This document shows, one piece after another, positions 1-8,641 of a DNA stretch of 64,000 nucleotides. Position 1 is the stretch's first letter. Each line of letters opens with the position of its first letter. Source of the DNA: Paenibacillus aceti. Lineage in GTDB: Bacteria > Bacillota > Bacilli > Paenibacillales > Paenibacillaceae. Below the pieces are notes generated by a model. It made no database searches. It saw nothing but the letters and a program-made list of their open reading frames with translations, and was not told the origin of the DNA. A program made the translations under genes and the position numbers. The stretch is from contig NZ_KZ987724.1 of assembly GCF_003614185.1 (NCBI RefSeq), forward strand, positions 478,679-542,678, given 5' to 3'.

Positions 1-1
1 G

Positions 2-430
2 GAAGCCCGTAAGAAAGCGGACTTGGTGCTGGTCGTTGCCCATTGGGGCAAGGAACGGGTTACGAAGCTGGAGCAGCATCAGACGACTCTCGCTCACACT
101 TTCATCGATGCCGGCGCCGATCTGGTCATCGGCGGACATCCCCATGTGATGCAAGGAATCGAGCAATATAAGGGCAAGTGGGTCGTGTATAGCACCGGGA
201 ACTTTATCTTCACCAAATCAAATGATCCGAAGACATGGGAGACGGCGGTCTTCTCTGCCAAGTGCAGCAAGAGCCGGGATTGCCGATTGAAGCTGACACC
301 TTACTTGACGGAGATCGGGCAGCCAGTGCCGATGGAGGAGAAGGATGGATCGAAGCTGTTGCAAGAAGTGGAGGCTATGTCTCCAGGAATCAAGATCAAT
401 GCCTCTGGCGAGGTGAGCACGAAATCCTGA
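2..430 (+). CDS. CapA-family metallophosphatase-like protein, C-terminal part
   Basis: The reading frame is already open at the left edge, so only the last 142 or so codons are present and the true start lies outside the window. The visible part contains HWGKE followed by GADLVIGGHPHVMQGIE and YSTGNFIF, the conserved C-terminal blocks of the CapA/PgsA family (a calcineurin-like phosphoesterase fold linked to poly-gamma-glutamate or capsule synthesis). The full protein would be expected to sit at the cell surface behind an N-terminal anchor, which cannot be checked here. It ends in a TGA followed 27 bases later by a strong terminator, so it is the last gene of its unit. The family call is firm; a role in capsule formation is only inferred from the family. 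Confidence 0.85.
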   Translation, partial: EARKKADLVLVVAHWGKERVTKLEQHQTTLAHTFIDAGADLVIGGHPHVMQGIEQYKGKWVVYSTGNFIFTKSNDPKTWETAVFSAKCSKSRDCRLKLTPYLTEIGQPVPMEEKDGSKLLQEVEAMSPGIKINASGEVSTKS

Positions 431-456
431 TTAATACGGACTACATACACAATCAT

Positions 457-487
457 CGCCGATTCGTTATGAATCGGCGTTTTTTTA
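457..487 (+). terminator. Rho-independent terminator after the CapA-like gene
   Basis: Perfect 9-bp stem CGCCGATTC / GAATCGGCG with a 5-nt loop, followed directly by a T run. Confidence 0.9.
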
Positions 488-747
488 TGACCCTATACTG
501 GGGAGAATGGAGCTTATGACATGAGTGGAAGCGGGGATAGAAACTTGCAAAAAGAGGCGTATCTATGTCACAATCGACGTAGGTACGCTGAATTCCGTGC
601 TGGACATTTGTGCGAATTTGACAACGGGTACGAAAAGGGGCTCACGACCATTTTCTCAGGGTACAGGCCACGAGGTGCCCGTTGTTTTTGGTTTATTCTG
701 CTTATAGCATACATATCTTATCTTGTTGATTAAAGGGGAATCATCCA
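488..747. other. Intergenic stretch with no convincing gene
   Basis: Short overlapping open frames here (60-70 codons) resemble nothing I recognise and lack a convincing ribosome site. The stretch presumably carries the promoter of the following three-gene group, but I cannot identify clear -35/-10 boxes. An AAAGGGGA ribosome site at about 731-739 serves the GTG start at 748. Confidence 0.5.
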
Positions 748-1401
748 GTGAACAGAATGGTATCTAACGTATATTGTGTGGGCCGTAATTATCGCCTGCA
801 TGCCGAAGAGCTTGGCAATGCAGTGCCGACTGAGCCGATGATCTTCATGAAGCCGTCGCATGCAGTTGTACCACTAATTGGTGCGCAGCTTGATTTGCCT
901 CAGGAGCGTGGCGAGGTTCACTATGAGACCGAGCTTGTCCTGCGGATCGCCCGTGATTATAAGCCGGGTATGACGGTCGATGAACTCGTCGATGTCATGG
1001 CGTTCGGGATCGACTTCACGCTACGCGATGTTCAGAGTCGCTTGAAGGCTGCCGGGCATCCCTGGACAGCGGCGAAGGCCTTCCGTAGCTCGGCTCCCAT
1101 CACTCCTTATATCGCGTTTCCTGGAGCAGAGGAAGTGGCGGAGCAGGATTTCGTACTGCGCAAGAATGGCGAGATCGTTCAGTGTGGGAATACCGCGAAT
1201 ATGATCTTCCCATTGCAGCAGATAATTGACTTTATAGCGGAACGCTATGGTCTGGGTGAAGGGGATCATATCTTCACGGGAACCCCGGAAGGGGTTGGCC
1301 CTGTGTTCAAGGGAGATCAGTTGGAAATCTCCTATGGTTCCACTGTGCTAGGAAGCTGTGAGATTGTCAGCGGCCCGGCACCTCTGGAGCAGCCGATATG
1401 A
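748..1401 (+). CDS. Fumarylacetoacetate hydrolase (FAH) family protein
   Basis: The protein has 217 residues from a GTG start with AAAGGGGA about 8 bases upstream. It carries the FAH-fold hallmarks: YRLHAEE near the N-terminus, the metal-binding acidic cluster around EVHYETELVL, and FTGTPEGVGP near the C-terminus. The length fits the compact YcgM/FAHD1-like branch, whose members are metal-dependent acylpyruvate hydrolases or oxaloacetate decarboxylases acting on small C-C bonded keto acids in the cytoplasm. Its stop overlaps the start of the next gene by 4 bases (ATGA), so the two are translationally coupled. The exact substrate cannot be read from the sequence. Confidence 0.9.
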   Translation: MNRMVSNVYCVGRNYRLHAEELGNAVPTEPMIFMKPSHAVVPLIGAQLDLPQERGEVHYETELVLRIARDYKPGMTVDELVDVMAFGIDFTLRDVQSRLKAAGHPWTAAKAFRSSAPITPYIAFPGAEEVAEQDFVLRKNGEIVQCGNTANMIFPLQQIIDFIAERYGLGEGDHIFTGTPEGVGPVFKGDQLEISYGSTVLGSCEIVSGPAPLEQPI

Positions 1402-2231
1402 TAGACTGGATCATCGGAGCGTTATGTGCTCTCGTTATCGCTGGGGCGGCTTACTGGAAGCAGTCTTTATCCTTATCGGGCGCGGTGGCGGCTGTTGCAA
1501 TGGGCACGGTTTATTATGGAGCGGGCAATCTGTTCTGGTTCGGGACGCTGATCCTGTTCTTCGTCACCTCTTCGGTATTCTCCAAGCTGCGGGGCGACCG
1601 TAAGGCCGAGCTGGAGAAATCCTATGCGAAGAGCGGCAGGCGTGACGCTGGTCAAGTACTGGCGAATGGCGGGCTCGGAATGCTAGCCTGCATTCTGAAT
1701 GTCATCTGGCCGAGTCCGGCCTGGGGCTGGTTCTTCATCGGCTCCATGGCGGCGGTCACCGCGGATACCTGGGCTACGGAATGGGGCGGCCTCAGCAAGA
1801 CACCTCCTCGCTCAGTATTGAGCTGGAGGACCGTTCCGCCGGGAACGTCTGGGGGCGTCTCAGCGCTGGGCAGTATGGCTGCATTGATCGGCGCAGGCAT
1901 TATCGGAGGAGCCGCCTGGTTGCTGCTGAGTTGGACTGGAGAGACGCAGGCAGGGACACAGGACTTGATCCCGATTACACTATGGAAATGGGTAGTTATC
2001 GGCGGCGTGTCGGGTTTTTCCGGTGCTATGGCCGATTCGGTATTGGGAGCGACGGTGCAGAAGATGTATCGCTGCTCGGTATGCGGCAAGGTGGTTGAGG
2101 TGGAAGCACACTGCGGGCAGACGACAGTGTCTGATCGCGGCTGGAGCTGGATGAGTAATGACGCGGTAAATTTAATAAGCTCTGCGGCTGCTGGCTTGAT
2201 GGCCTGGGGGCTGGGAGTTATTTTGGCATAG
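1398..2231 (+). CDS. DUF92-family integral membrane protein
   Basis: A 277-residue hydrophobic protein with about seven predicted membrane segments. It has the DUF92 pattern: an N-terminal LIAGAAYWKQSLSLSGAVAA block, an RGDRKAELEKSYAKSGRR cytoplasmic loop, and a GSMAAVTADTWATEWGGLS block followed by GGVSALG. The plant relative VTE6 is a phytyl-phosphate kinase, so a lipid- or polyprenyl-phosphate kinase activity is possible, but the bacterial proteins are uncharacterised as far as I know. A small CSVCGKVVEVEAHC segment in the loop before the last helices could bind a metal. It overlaps the FAH gene by 4 bases and has GGAG upstream of its ATG. Confidence 0.85.
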   Translation: MIDWIIGALCALVIAGAAYWKQSLSLSGAVAAVAMGTVYYGAGNLFWFGTLILFFVTSSVFSKLRGDRKAELEKSYAKSGRRDAGQVLANGGLGMLACILNVIWPSPAWGWFFIGSMAAVTADTWATEWGGLSKTPPRSVLSWRTVPPGTSGGVSALGSMAALIGAGIIGGAAWLLLSWTGETQAGTQDLIPITLWKWVVIGGVSGFSGAMADSVLGATVQKMYRCSVCGKVVEVEAHCGQTTVSDRGWSWMSNDAVNLISSAAAGLMAWGLGVILA

Positions 2232-2274
2232 CAGGAGCACTGCATTACTAGAACAGAAAAGTAGGGACATGACG

Positions 2275-4278
2275 ATGAATATAATGACGGTTGAGCATTT
2301 AACGAAGACCTATGGCGAGAAGATTCTGTTTCAGGACGCTTCATTCGGGATGGATGAGCATGATAAAATCGGCGTGATCGGGGTAAACGGGACCGGTAAA
2401 TCGACATTTCTACGGGTTATTGCCGGCCATGATCAGGCAGATGAGGGGAAGGTATCTGTAAACCGAGATGTCCGTATTTCTTTTTTGCCGCAGAATCCGG
2501 AATTTGATGCTGAACTGACCGTTCTGCGCGGGGTGTTCCAGGTAGAGGACCCGCAGCTGAAGGTAGTATCCGAATATATGGAGACGATGGAGCTGCTGGA
2601 AATGCTGCCGGGCGATCCTTCATTAACGGATAAAATACTGCGGCTGACCCAGGAAATGGATCAGCTCCAGGCCTGGGATTTGGAGAATGAAGCGAAGACG
2701 GTTCTGTCCAAGCTCGGGATCACGGATTTCAGTCAGAAGATAGGCAGCTTATCCGGCGGCCAGCGGAAGCGGATAGCTCTCGCTTCTGCGCTAATTATTC
2801 CGTCGGAGCTGCTGATTATGGACGAGCCTACGAACCATCTCGATAATGACACGGTCGCTTGGCTTGAAGCCTTCCTGCAGAAGCGCCGCGGCGCCCTCCT
2901 GCTGATTACACATGATCGCTATTTCCTCGATCGCGTCTGCAATGTCATGCTGGAGCTGGATCACGGTCGTCTGTTCCGCTATGAAGCGAATTACAGCCGC
3001 TTCCTGGAGCTGAAGAGCGAGCGTGAGGAACGTGAGGCTGCCTCGGAACAGAAACGGCAGAATCTGCTACGCACGGAGCTAGCCTGGATTCGCCGTGGGG
3101 CCAAAGCGCGTTCTACGAAGCAGAAGGCCAGGATCGAGCGCTTTGAGCAGCTGCAAGCTCAGGAGACGGAGTATAAGAGCGACTCACTTGATATTTCGGT
3201 GGCTTCTACCCGGCTGGGCCGCAAGATTCTGGAGATCAACGAGCTCAGCAAATCCTTCGGGGAGCGCCAGCTGATTGCCGGCTTGAATTATACGGCCGTC
3301 CCCGGAGATCGCGTTGGAATTATCGGCCCGAACGGGAGCGGAAAATCGACGCTGCTGAATATGATTGCCGGACGGATTGAGCCTGACGGGGGCGAGATCG
3401 TCCTCGGCGCGACGGTCAAGCTGGGCTACTATACACAGGAGCATCAGGAGATGGACGGCAAGATGCGCGTCCTGGATTACATCAAGGAGGAAGCCGAGCT
3501 TGTAACTACGGCAGATGGCTCGCGTATTTCGGCCAGTCAAATGCTGGAGCGCTTCCTGTTCACAGGCGCCATGCAGTGGACCCCGATTGAGAAGCTGTCT
3601 GGCGGGGAGAGACGTCGCCTCTATCTGCTGCGTGTTCTGATGAGCGCCCCGAACGTGCTCTTGCTTGACGAACCGACCAATGATCTGGATATTCAGACCT
3701 TGACGGTACTAGAATCCTATCTGGATGAGTTCCCGGGCGCCGTATTCACGGTATCCCATGACCGTTACTTCCTCGATCGTAGCGTGGATAAGATTATGGC
3801 CTTCGAAGGTGACGGCCAGGTTGCTGTTCATGTCGGCGATTACAGCGACTATCAAGAGCGTGTACAACGCGGCGAATCTGGCGGAGCTGCGGCGGATATG
3901 GGAGCAGATCGCAGCGACGGTCGCAGTGGTGATCATCAGGGTGGCAAAGGTCACAGCGGTAAAGGCGATGGGAGCAATAACGGGATAGCTCAGGATAATG
4001 GAGCTAGCTCCGATAGTAGGGGAGCGCGAACGGAGCGGTTGAAGTTCAGTTACAATGAACAGCGTGAGTATGAGGCGATCGATGGAATGATCGAGGCGGC
4101 CGAGACGCGGCTCACCGCGATTGCCACCGAAATGGAGCAAGCGGCGAGTGATGCGGTCAGGCTGCAGGAGCTGATGCAGGAGCAGCAGACCGTAGAGGCT
4201 GAGCTGGAGCATTTGATTGAGCGCTGGACGTATTTGAACGAGCTTGCCGAGAAAATAGAGAATCAGCGTAATCAATAA
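2275..4278 (+). CDS. ABC-F family ATP-binding protein (Uup/YfmR-like)
   Basis: A soluble protein with two ABC ATPase domains and no membrane segments, which is the ABC-F layout (ribosome-associated translation factors or antibiotic-resistance proteins). Domain 1 has GVNGTGKST, LSGGQRKR and MDEPTNHLD; domain 2 has GPNGSGKST, LSGGERRR and LDEPTNDLD. The interdomain linker is the charged helical arm typical of the family. The C-terminal 85 residues form a predicted coiled coil like the Uup C-terminal domain that binds nucleic acid. Between domain 2 and the coiled coil is an unusual Gly/Asp/Ser-rich stretch of about 50 residues. ATG codons at 2269, 2275 and 2284 compete; 2275 has the best spacing from AGGGA. 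No membrane partner is encoded nearby. YfmR is the likeliest orthologue. Confidence 0.88.
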   Translation: MNIMTVEHLTKTYGEKILFQDASFGMDEHDKIGVIGVNGTGKSTFLRVIAGHDQADEGKVSVNRDVRISFLPQNPEFDAELTVLRGVFQVEDPQLKVVSEYMETMELLEMLPGDPSLTDKILRLTQEMDQLQAWDLENEAKTVLSKLGITDFSQKIGSLSGGQRKRIALASALIIPSELLIMDEPTNHLDNDTVAWLEAFLQKRRGALLLITHDRYFLDRVCNVMLELDHGRLFRYEANYSRFLELKSEREEREAASEQKRQNLLRTELAWIRRGAKARSTKQKARIERFEQLQAQETEYKSDSLDISVASTRLGRKILEINELSKSFGERQLIAGLNYTAVPGDRVGIIGPNGSGKSTLLNMIAGRIEPDGGEIVLGATVKLGYYTQEHQEMDGKMRVLDYIKEEAELVTTADGSRISASQMLERFLFTGAMQWTPIEKLSGGERRRLYLLRVLMSAPNVLLLDEPTNDLDIQTLTVLESYLDEFPGAVFTVSHDRYFLDRSVDKIMAFEGDGQVAVHVGDYSDYQERVQRGESGGAAADMGADRSDGRSGDHQGGKGHSGKGDGSNNGIAQDNGASSDSRGARTERLKFSYNEQREYEAIDGMIEAAETRLTAIATEMEQAASDAVRLQELMQEQQTVEAELEHLIERWTYLNELAEKIENQRNQ

Positions 4279-4292
4279 TGAGAGCAAACGGG

Positions 4293-4319
4293 AAAAACCT
4301 GCATTTCTGCAGGTTTTTT
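4293..4319. terminator. Bidirectional terminator between convergent genes
   Basis: Stem AACCTGCA / TGCAGGTT with loop TTTC, A run on the left and T run on the right, so it can stop transcription from both sides. Its core CCTGCATTTCTGCAGG closely resembles the hairpin units found at 47685-47812. Confidence 0.9.
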
Positions 4320-4334
4320 GCTGTTTGCTAGTTA

Positions 4335-5375
4335 TTATTCCGTAACGTAAGCGGTGAGTAGTCTAGTTGTGTTGATGACGGCTTGCTTATGCGTGCGCTC
4401 CATAGCATGTGAAGCATGCACGCCCGGTCCGATCAGAGCGGCGCGGATGTCGTTGCCGGCGCGCAGGGCGGCGGAAGCGTCTGAGCCATAATGCGGATAA
4501 ATATCGACCGCATGCGGAATTTCAAGCTGCTTGGCCAGCTCGATCAGCCGGCTGGTCATATCATAATCATAAGGGCCGCTGGAGTCCTTGGCGCAGATCG
4601 ACACATCCGTCTCTTTGCAGCTGAGGTCATCGCCCATCGCGCCCATATCTACGGCGATCATCTCGTCGATGCCCTCCGGCAGCCCGGCAGCTCCATGACC
4701 GACCTCCTCATAATTAGAGATAAGGAATACGAGATCATGCTTCGGCGTCCAGCCCTCGCGCTTGCTCGATTCGATCAATCCGAACAGAGCGGCCACGCTG
4801 GCCTTGTCATCGAGGTGGCGGGATTTCACATATCCGCTTGGCGTAACTATAGCCCGGGCATCGAAGGAGATGAAGTCACCGACAGAGATGCCGAGCTTCA
4901 GAACATCCTCTTTATTCTCTACCCTTTCATCGATGCGAACTTCCATATTTGCTTCTTCCCGTTTATAGGTGCGGGCATCATCATAGACATGTACAGAAGG
5001 ATGCAAAGAGAGAATCGTTCCGGTATATTTCTTGCCATCACGAGTGTGGATGACACAGTATTCATTCTCGATGCTGTTCATCAGGAAACCGCCGACGGAA
5101 GTCAGCTTCAACGTACCGTGCGCAGTGATGGAGCGAACCATCGCGCCAAGCGTGTCTATATGTCCACTGAGTGCAATGCGGCGGGAGGAATCGCTGCCCT
5201 TCAAGGTAAGCAGCGCACCACCCTTCGCATTTAGCGAGCAGGGCACGCCTAGCGATTCGGCTTCAGCGCGAACCAGCTCGATAGCTTCATGCGTATAGCC
5301 GGTTGGGCTGGGGGTATCGAGCAATTTTTTTAATAGATCTAGAATATAAGCTTCATTCGGTTGGATATTCATCAT
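4335..5375 (-). CDS. M42-family metallopeptidase (glutamyl/leucyl aminopeptidase type)
   Basis: A cytoplasmic dinuclear-metal aminopeptidase of 346 residues. Family motifs are visible in order: SGHIDT (first metal His, about residue 72), RHLDDK (bridging Asp), NYEEVGHG (catalytic and metal Glu residues), AVDMGAMGDD and a late HAMERTH (last metal His). M42 enzymes such as YsdC, FrvX and CelM usually assemble into dodecamers and trim peptides from the N-terminus. Two adjacent ATG codons (5375 and 5372) follow a GGAGG at the right distance. The gene is convergent with the ABC-F gene across a shared terminator. Substrate preference cannot be told from the sequence. Confidence 0.9.
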   Translation of the reverse strand: MMNIQPNEAYILDLLKKLLDTPSPTGYTHEAIELVRAEAESLGVPCSLNAKGGALLTLKGSDSSRRIALSGHIDTLGAMVRSITAHGTLKLTSVGGFLMNSIENEYCVIHTRDGKKYTGTILSLHPSVHVYDDARTYKREEANMEVRIDERVENKEDVLKLGISVGDFISFDARAIVTPSGYVKSRHLDDKASVAALFGLIESSKREGWTPKHDLVFLISNYEEVGHGAAGLPEGIDEMIAVDMGAMGDDLSCKETDVSICAKDSSGPYDYDMTSRLIELAKQLEIPHAVDIYPHYGSDASAALRAGNDIRAALIGPGVHASHAMERTHKQAVINTTRLLTAYVTE

Positions 5376-5441
5376 TATAATCCTCCATTGTTCATTCGAT
5401 GCTACTGCCGGGAAACGTCGCTGTCAAAGCTACGTCTTCCG

Positions 5442-5765
5442 TTACCCATTAGTCGACGGCTGTTCTTCAGCAGGCTGCTCTTCCGGCTTCGTTTCCGGGA
5501 AAACATAACCCGTAGCTTCCTGAATATGTACAAGCTTGGCGTTCAAGGTTTTGACTTCCTTCTGCAGGCGGTAGCCGCGGAAAATACCGAAGGAGCCGAC
5601 GATAATTCCGCCGAGCAGCGTACAGCCGAGAATGAGGAGAATCTTCGGTAGGCTGACCGTTCCGAACAGCAGGTTCACATCAACTGTATCGACATTGATT
5701 ACCGCGAATACAGCAGTAATTAGCGCGAAGACCAGTGCCAGGATAAGAGACCATTGAATTTTCAT
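5442..5765 (-). CDS. LapA-domain (DUF1049) small membrane protein
   Basis: A 107-residue protein with two hydrophobic helices (roughly residues 5-27 and 41-63), a NVDTVDVNLLFG segment between them, and a cytoplasmic tail with a short coiled coil and a Glu/Pro/Gln-rich end. This matches the LapA/YtxH-sized DUF1049 family. In E. coli the family member belongs to a lipopolysaccharide-assembly system; in Gram-positives its role is unknown. An in-frame upstream extension would add 17 charged residues, but AGGAGGT lies 12 bases before the ATG at 5765, so the shorter form is chosen. It is transcribed after pepF with a possible terminator between. Confidence 0.8.
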   Translation of the reverse strand: MKIQWSLILALVFALITAVFAVINVDTVDVNLLFGTVSLPKILLILGCTLLGGIIVGSFGIFRGYRLQKEVKTLNAKLVHIQEATGYVFPETKPEEQPAEEQPSTNG

Positions 5766-5797
5766 ATGAGGAAAACACCTCCTTCTTATTGACAGTA

Positions 5798-5833
5798 TAA
5801 AATCCCTCTCCCACAAGGGGCAAGGGATTTTTT
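5798..5833 (-). terminator. Terminator downstream of the oligoendopeptidase gene
   Basis: Inverted repeat AAAATCCCT / AGGGATTTT enclosing a smaller CCC/GGG match. On the minus strand it is followed by TTTTATACT. It lies between pepF and the LapA-domain gene. Confidence 0.65.
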
Positions 5834-5867
5834 AATGGCACTATTTTTGGATTGGAGCCGGTCTATG

Positions 5868-7658
5868 TTATTTCGTCAGCTCTTCCATTTGCTTGATAAC
5901 ATCCTCGAACACGCTCATGGCCTCACGGATCGGCTGTGGAGACGACATATCGACCCCGGCTTTGCTCAGAATGTTAATGGAATAGTCGCTGCCTCCGCTC
6001 TTCAGGAAGCCGAGATAGCGATCGACCGCTGGCTTGCCTTCTTCAAGGATCTTCTTGGAGAAGCTGGTAGCGGCGGAGAAGCCGGTCGCATATTTGTACA
6101 CATAGAAGCTGTTGTAGAAATGCGGAATCCGCGCCCATTCCATCTCAATATCCTGATCGACCTTCATCTCATCACCATGATACTTCAAATTAAGATCATA
6201 GTAGATCGACGACAGCTCTTGCGGAGTTAATGACTCTCCAGCTTCTGCGCGCTCATGAACGATCTTCTCGAACTCAGCGAACATCGTCTGCCGGAAGATC
6301 GTCGTGCGGAACTGATCAGCATAGTAGGTCAGCAGATAGAGTCTCTTCTTCGGATCCGTAGACTTCTTAAGCAAATAATCCATCAGCAGCGCTTCATTCG
6401 TCGTTGAAGCCACTTCGGCCAGGAAGATGGTGTACTGCGCATCCCGGTATTTCAGCGCTTCGTCTGAGAAATAGGAGTGCAGGGCGTGACCCATCTCATG
6501 CGCCAGCGTGAACATGCTGTTCAGGTTGTCCTTATGGTTGAGCAGCACGTAAGGATGTGTGCCATAAGCTCCCCAGCTGTATGCTCCGGTCCGTTTGCCT
6601 TCATTCTCATAGACATCGATCCAGCGGTTATCGAAGCCCTGCCGCAGCACGTTGAGATAATCCTCGCCAAGTGGTTCCAAGCCATCGAGCACGGTTTGCT
6701 TGGCCTCTTCATAAGTAATATCCCATTTATATTCCTCGACCAGCGGAGCGAACAGATCATACATATGCAGTTCGTCTACGCCGAGGAGCTTCTTCCGCAG
6801 CTTCATATAGCGATGCAGAAGCGGCAGGCTCTCGTGGATCGTATCGATCAGATTGGTGTATACCTCTTTGGGAATATTATCGCCATACAGGTACATTTCC
6901 AGCACAGAAGGGTATTTCCGGACACGGGAGTAGAACATATTCTTGTTCACATTGGCGCTAAAGGTAGCGGCAATTGTATTCTTTTGCTTGGAATATGTCT
7001 CATAGAGAGCCTTAAAAGCACGGCGGCGGACGTCCCGGTTCGGATTCTCCAGGAACTGAATATAGCTGCCATGGGTAAGCTCTACTTCCTTACCGTTCTC
7101 GTCCTCGATCTTCGGGAATTTCATGTCGGCATTATTGATCATACCGAAGATATTCTGCGGCGCTTGCGACAGATTGCCGACTTGGGCGAGCAGCGCCTCT
7201 TCAGTCTTGCTGAGGACATGTGCTTTCTCGCGTTTGATCTCCTGCAGGGTGAACTTATAGTCAGCCAGATCTGGATTATCGATCAGGGCATCCAGCTCCG
7301 TCTCAGGTAACGACAAAATTTCCGGCGTGATAAAAGACAACGCTTCGCTTACCTCAACACTTAGTTTTTTGGCTTTTTGAACAAGTGCCTGATATGTAGG
7401 GTTCGTTGTATCTTCATCATGGTGAAGATGGGCGTATACGTACAACCGTTCGAGCTTGTATGAGATATCATCTTCCAGTGCGAATACATCCTTAATCGGC
7501 TGCGGTCCGCTTAGCTTGCCTTCGAATTCAGCGGCCTTCTTCTTCAGTTCCTTTAATTCCTTGTAGGATTCATCCCAGGCCTGTTGGCTGGCGAACAGGT
7601 CCTTCAATTCCCATGTTTGGTCATGCTCGACCTCGGATCGTTTCGGTAATTTGCTCAT
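5868..7658 (-). CDS. pepF: Oligoendopeptidase F (M3B metallopeptidase)
   Basis: A 596-residue zinc oligopeptidase that cuts short peptides (typically 7-17 residues) and is normally cytoplasmic. The M3 signature TLAHEMGHALHSYF gives the HExxH zinc site at about residues 387-391, with the third ligand expected in the following LAEVASTTNEAL block. The length matches PepF of lactic acid bacteria and Bacillus. The chosen ATG at 7658 has GAGGAGG 7 bases upstream, and MSKLPKRSEV is a typical N-terminus. The frame stays open for 43 more codons upstream, to a TTG with its own GGGAGG, which would add a hydrophobic leader (see findings). No motif residue is missing. Confidence 0.92.
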   Translation of the reverse strand: MSKLPKRSEVEHDQTWELKDLFASQQAWDESYKELKELKKKAAEFEGKLSGPQPIKDVFALEDDISYKLERLYVYAHLHHDEDTTNPTYQALVQKAKKLSVEVSEALSFITPEILSLPETELDALIDNPDLADYKFTLQEIKREKAHVLSKTEEALLAQVGNLSQAPQNIFGMINNADMKFPKIEDENGKEVELTHGSYIQFLENPNRDVRRRAFKALYETYSKQKNTIAATFSANVNKNMFYSRVRKYPSVLEMYLYGDNIPKEVYTNLIDTIHESLPLLHRYMKLRKKLLGVDELHMYDLFAPLVEEYKWDITYEEAKQTVLDGLEPLGEDYLNVLRQGFDNRWIDVYENEGKRTGAYSWGAYGTHPYVLLNHKDNLNSMFTLAHEMGHALHSYFSDEALKYRDAQYTIFLAEVASTTNEALLMDYLLKKSTDPKKRLYLLTYYADQFRTTIFRQTMFAEFEKIVHERAEAGESLTPQELSSIYYDLNLKYHGDEMKVDQDIEMEWARIPHFYNSFYVYKYATGFSAATSFSKKILEEGKPAVDRYLGFLKSGGSDYSINILSKAGVDMSSPQPIREAMSVFEDVIKQMEELTK

Positions 7659-7877
7659 TGGTATCCTCCTCTGTTTTGGATAAGATGAAATGGCTGATGC
7701 TGGTTGATGAAAGGCGGTCTCGGCGAATATTCCGGAGAGCAGCAGGCAGCTGGACAGCAGGAGAGGAAGTACGGAATGTTGATTCAAGTTGGTAATACCT
7801 CCCTTAAGATATAGGGACTAGTATATCCTGACTTGAGGTGTAATATTTGCCGGCAGCTGTACTCCGGAACCCCTGAG

Positions 7878-8060
7878 TCAACCCAGACTCAAAAAACTGT
7901 AAACAATTAAGGCAAAGGCTGCCACGATCATTACGATCGCAGTGATGGCAAGCCCGCGCTTCAGCTTGGGCGGGATGGAATTCTTGCTGAGAATCAGTAC
8001 CAGCCCAAGACAGAAGGCGCAAATAATGAAGATAAGATAATTGGAGCTCTCCATGAACAT
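7878..8060 (-). CDS. Small two-helix membrane protein, unknown function
   Basis: A 60-residue protein with two hydrophobic helices (about residues 6-25 and 37-57) separated by a short basic loop, SKNSIPPKLKRG, giving a hairpin topology with the loop in the cytoplasm. I do not recognise a family. Two starts, ATG 8060 and ATG 8054, are possible; neither has a strong ribosome site, which lowers confidence. It sits between pepF and another small gene on the same strand. The hydrophobic pattern and clean ends favour a real gene over chance. Confidence 0.55.
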   Translation of the reverse strand: MFMESSNYLIFIICAFCLGLVLILSKNSIPPKLKRGLAITAIVMIVAAFALIVYSFLSLG

Positions 8061-8157
8061 ACTCGCTTTCTACAATTTTAGAATCGCAGCTGCCAGTTGG
8101 AAAACCGCGATTGCATCCCGATTAATGTACTTACGTACTTACGAAACAAGGTCTAGA

Positions 8158-8391
8158 CTAGACAAGCTTAAAGGCATTAATGATCTCATTCCATTCTTCT
8201 TCCCGACCGACGAAGTCTTCCTTCGGAAACCGGTCATTAGCCCATTTCATAAGAGCAGGGCGGCTTAGAAAAGTATGGGATTCTTCACCCCATTGGTCCG
8301 AGATTTCACGCAGTATGATATATTTGCCTTGAACCTCCACTGTCATCATATTCCATTTGTCATGCTTGTATATTTGGTGTTTTTTAATCAT
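8158..8391 (-). CDS. Small conserved-looking protein, unknown function
   Basis: A 77-residue soluble protein rich in Trp and charged residues, with no signal or membrane segment. It looks like a compact beta-strand/helix protein (TVEVQGKYIILREISDQW near the start, a helical and acidic second half). A GGAGAG ribosome site lies 6 bases before the ATG. I cannot name a family. It is divergent from the cold-shock gene and separated from it by about 250 bases containing that gene's promoter. Confidence 0.6.
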   Translation of the reverse strand: MIKKHQIYKHDKWNMMTVEVQGKYIILREISDQWGEESHTFLSRPALMKWANDRFPKEDFVGREEEWNEIINAFKLV

Positions 8392-8566
8392 TACGACTCT
8401 CCGATCTGTACGTCATTTGTGCGAATTTTGTGTGATGAATTACTTCGAATTTTAATCAACTTGAATTGGAATATTTTTAAGAAAATGATAACGCACTGTC
8501 TGAAGGAAAGCAAATAAAATAGGCTTGTATAGACTGGTAATAAACATTTTTAAGTGAAATGACACA

Positions 8567-8595
8567 TTGCATTGTTCAGGGGCATAGAGTATAAT
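8567..8595 (+). promoter_or_regulatory. Vegetative (sigma-A type) promoter of the cold-shock gene
   Basis: TTGCAT, 17-base spacer, TATAAT (8590-8595). It gives a leader of about 40 bases before the start codon, shorter than the leaders of E. coli cspA-type genes. Confidence 0.75.
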
Positions 8596-8641
8596 ATGGT
8601 TATTCGTCAATGATGGCGATTATTTTTAGGAGGTTGTTCAT

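Noticed and set aside
521-733. Overlapping short frames between the CapA-like and FAH genes
   Set aside because: No similarity to a known family, no good ribosome site, and composition near random.
1652-2407. Minus-strand open frame of 251 codons
   Set aside because: Antisense to the DUF92 gene and the start of the ABC-F gene; no recognisable protein.
6477-7310. Plus-strand open frame of 277 codons
   Set aside because: Antisense to pepF, explained by the high codon bias of that gene.
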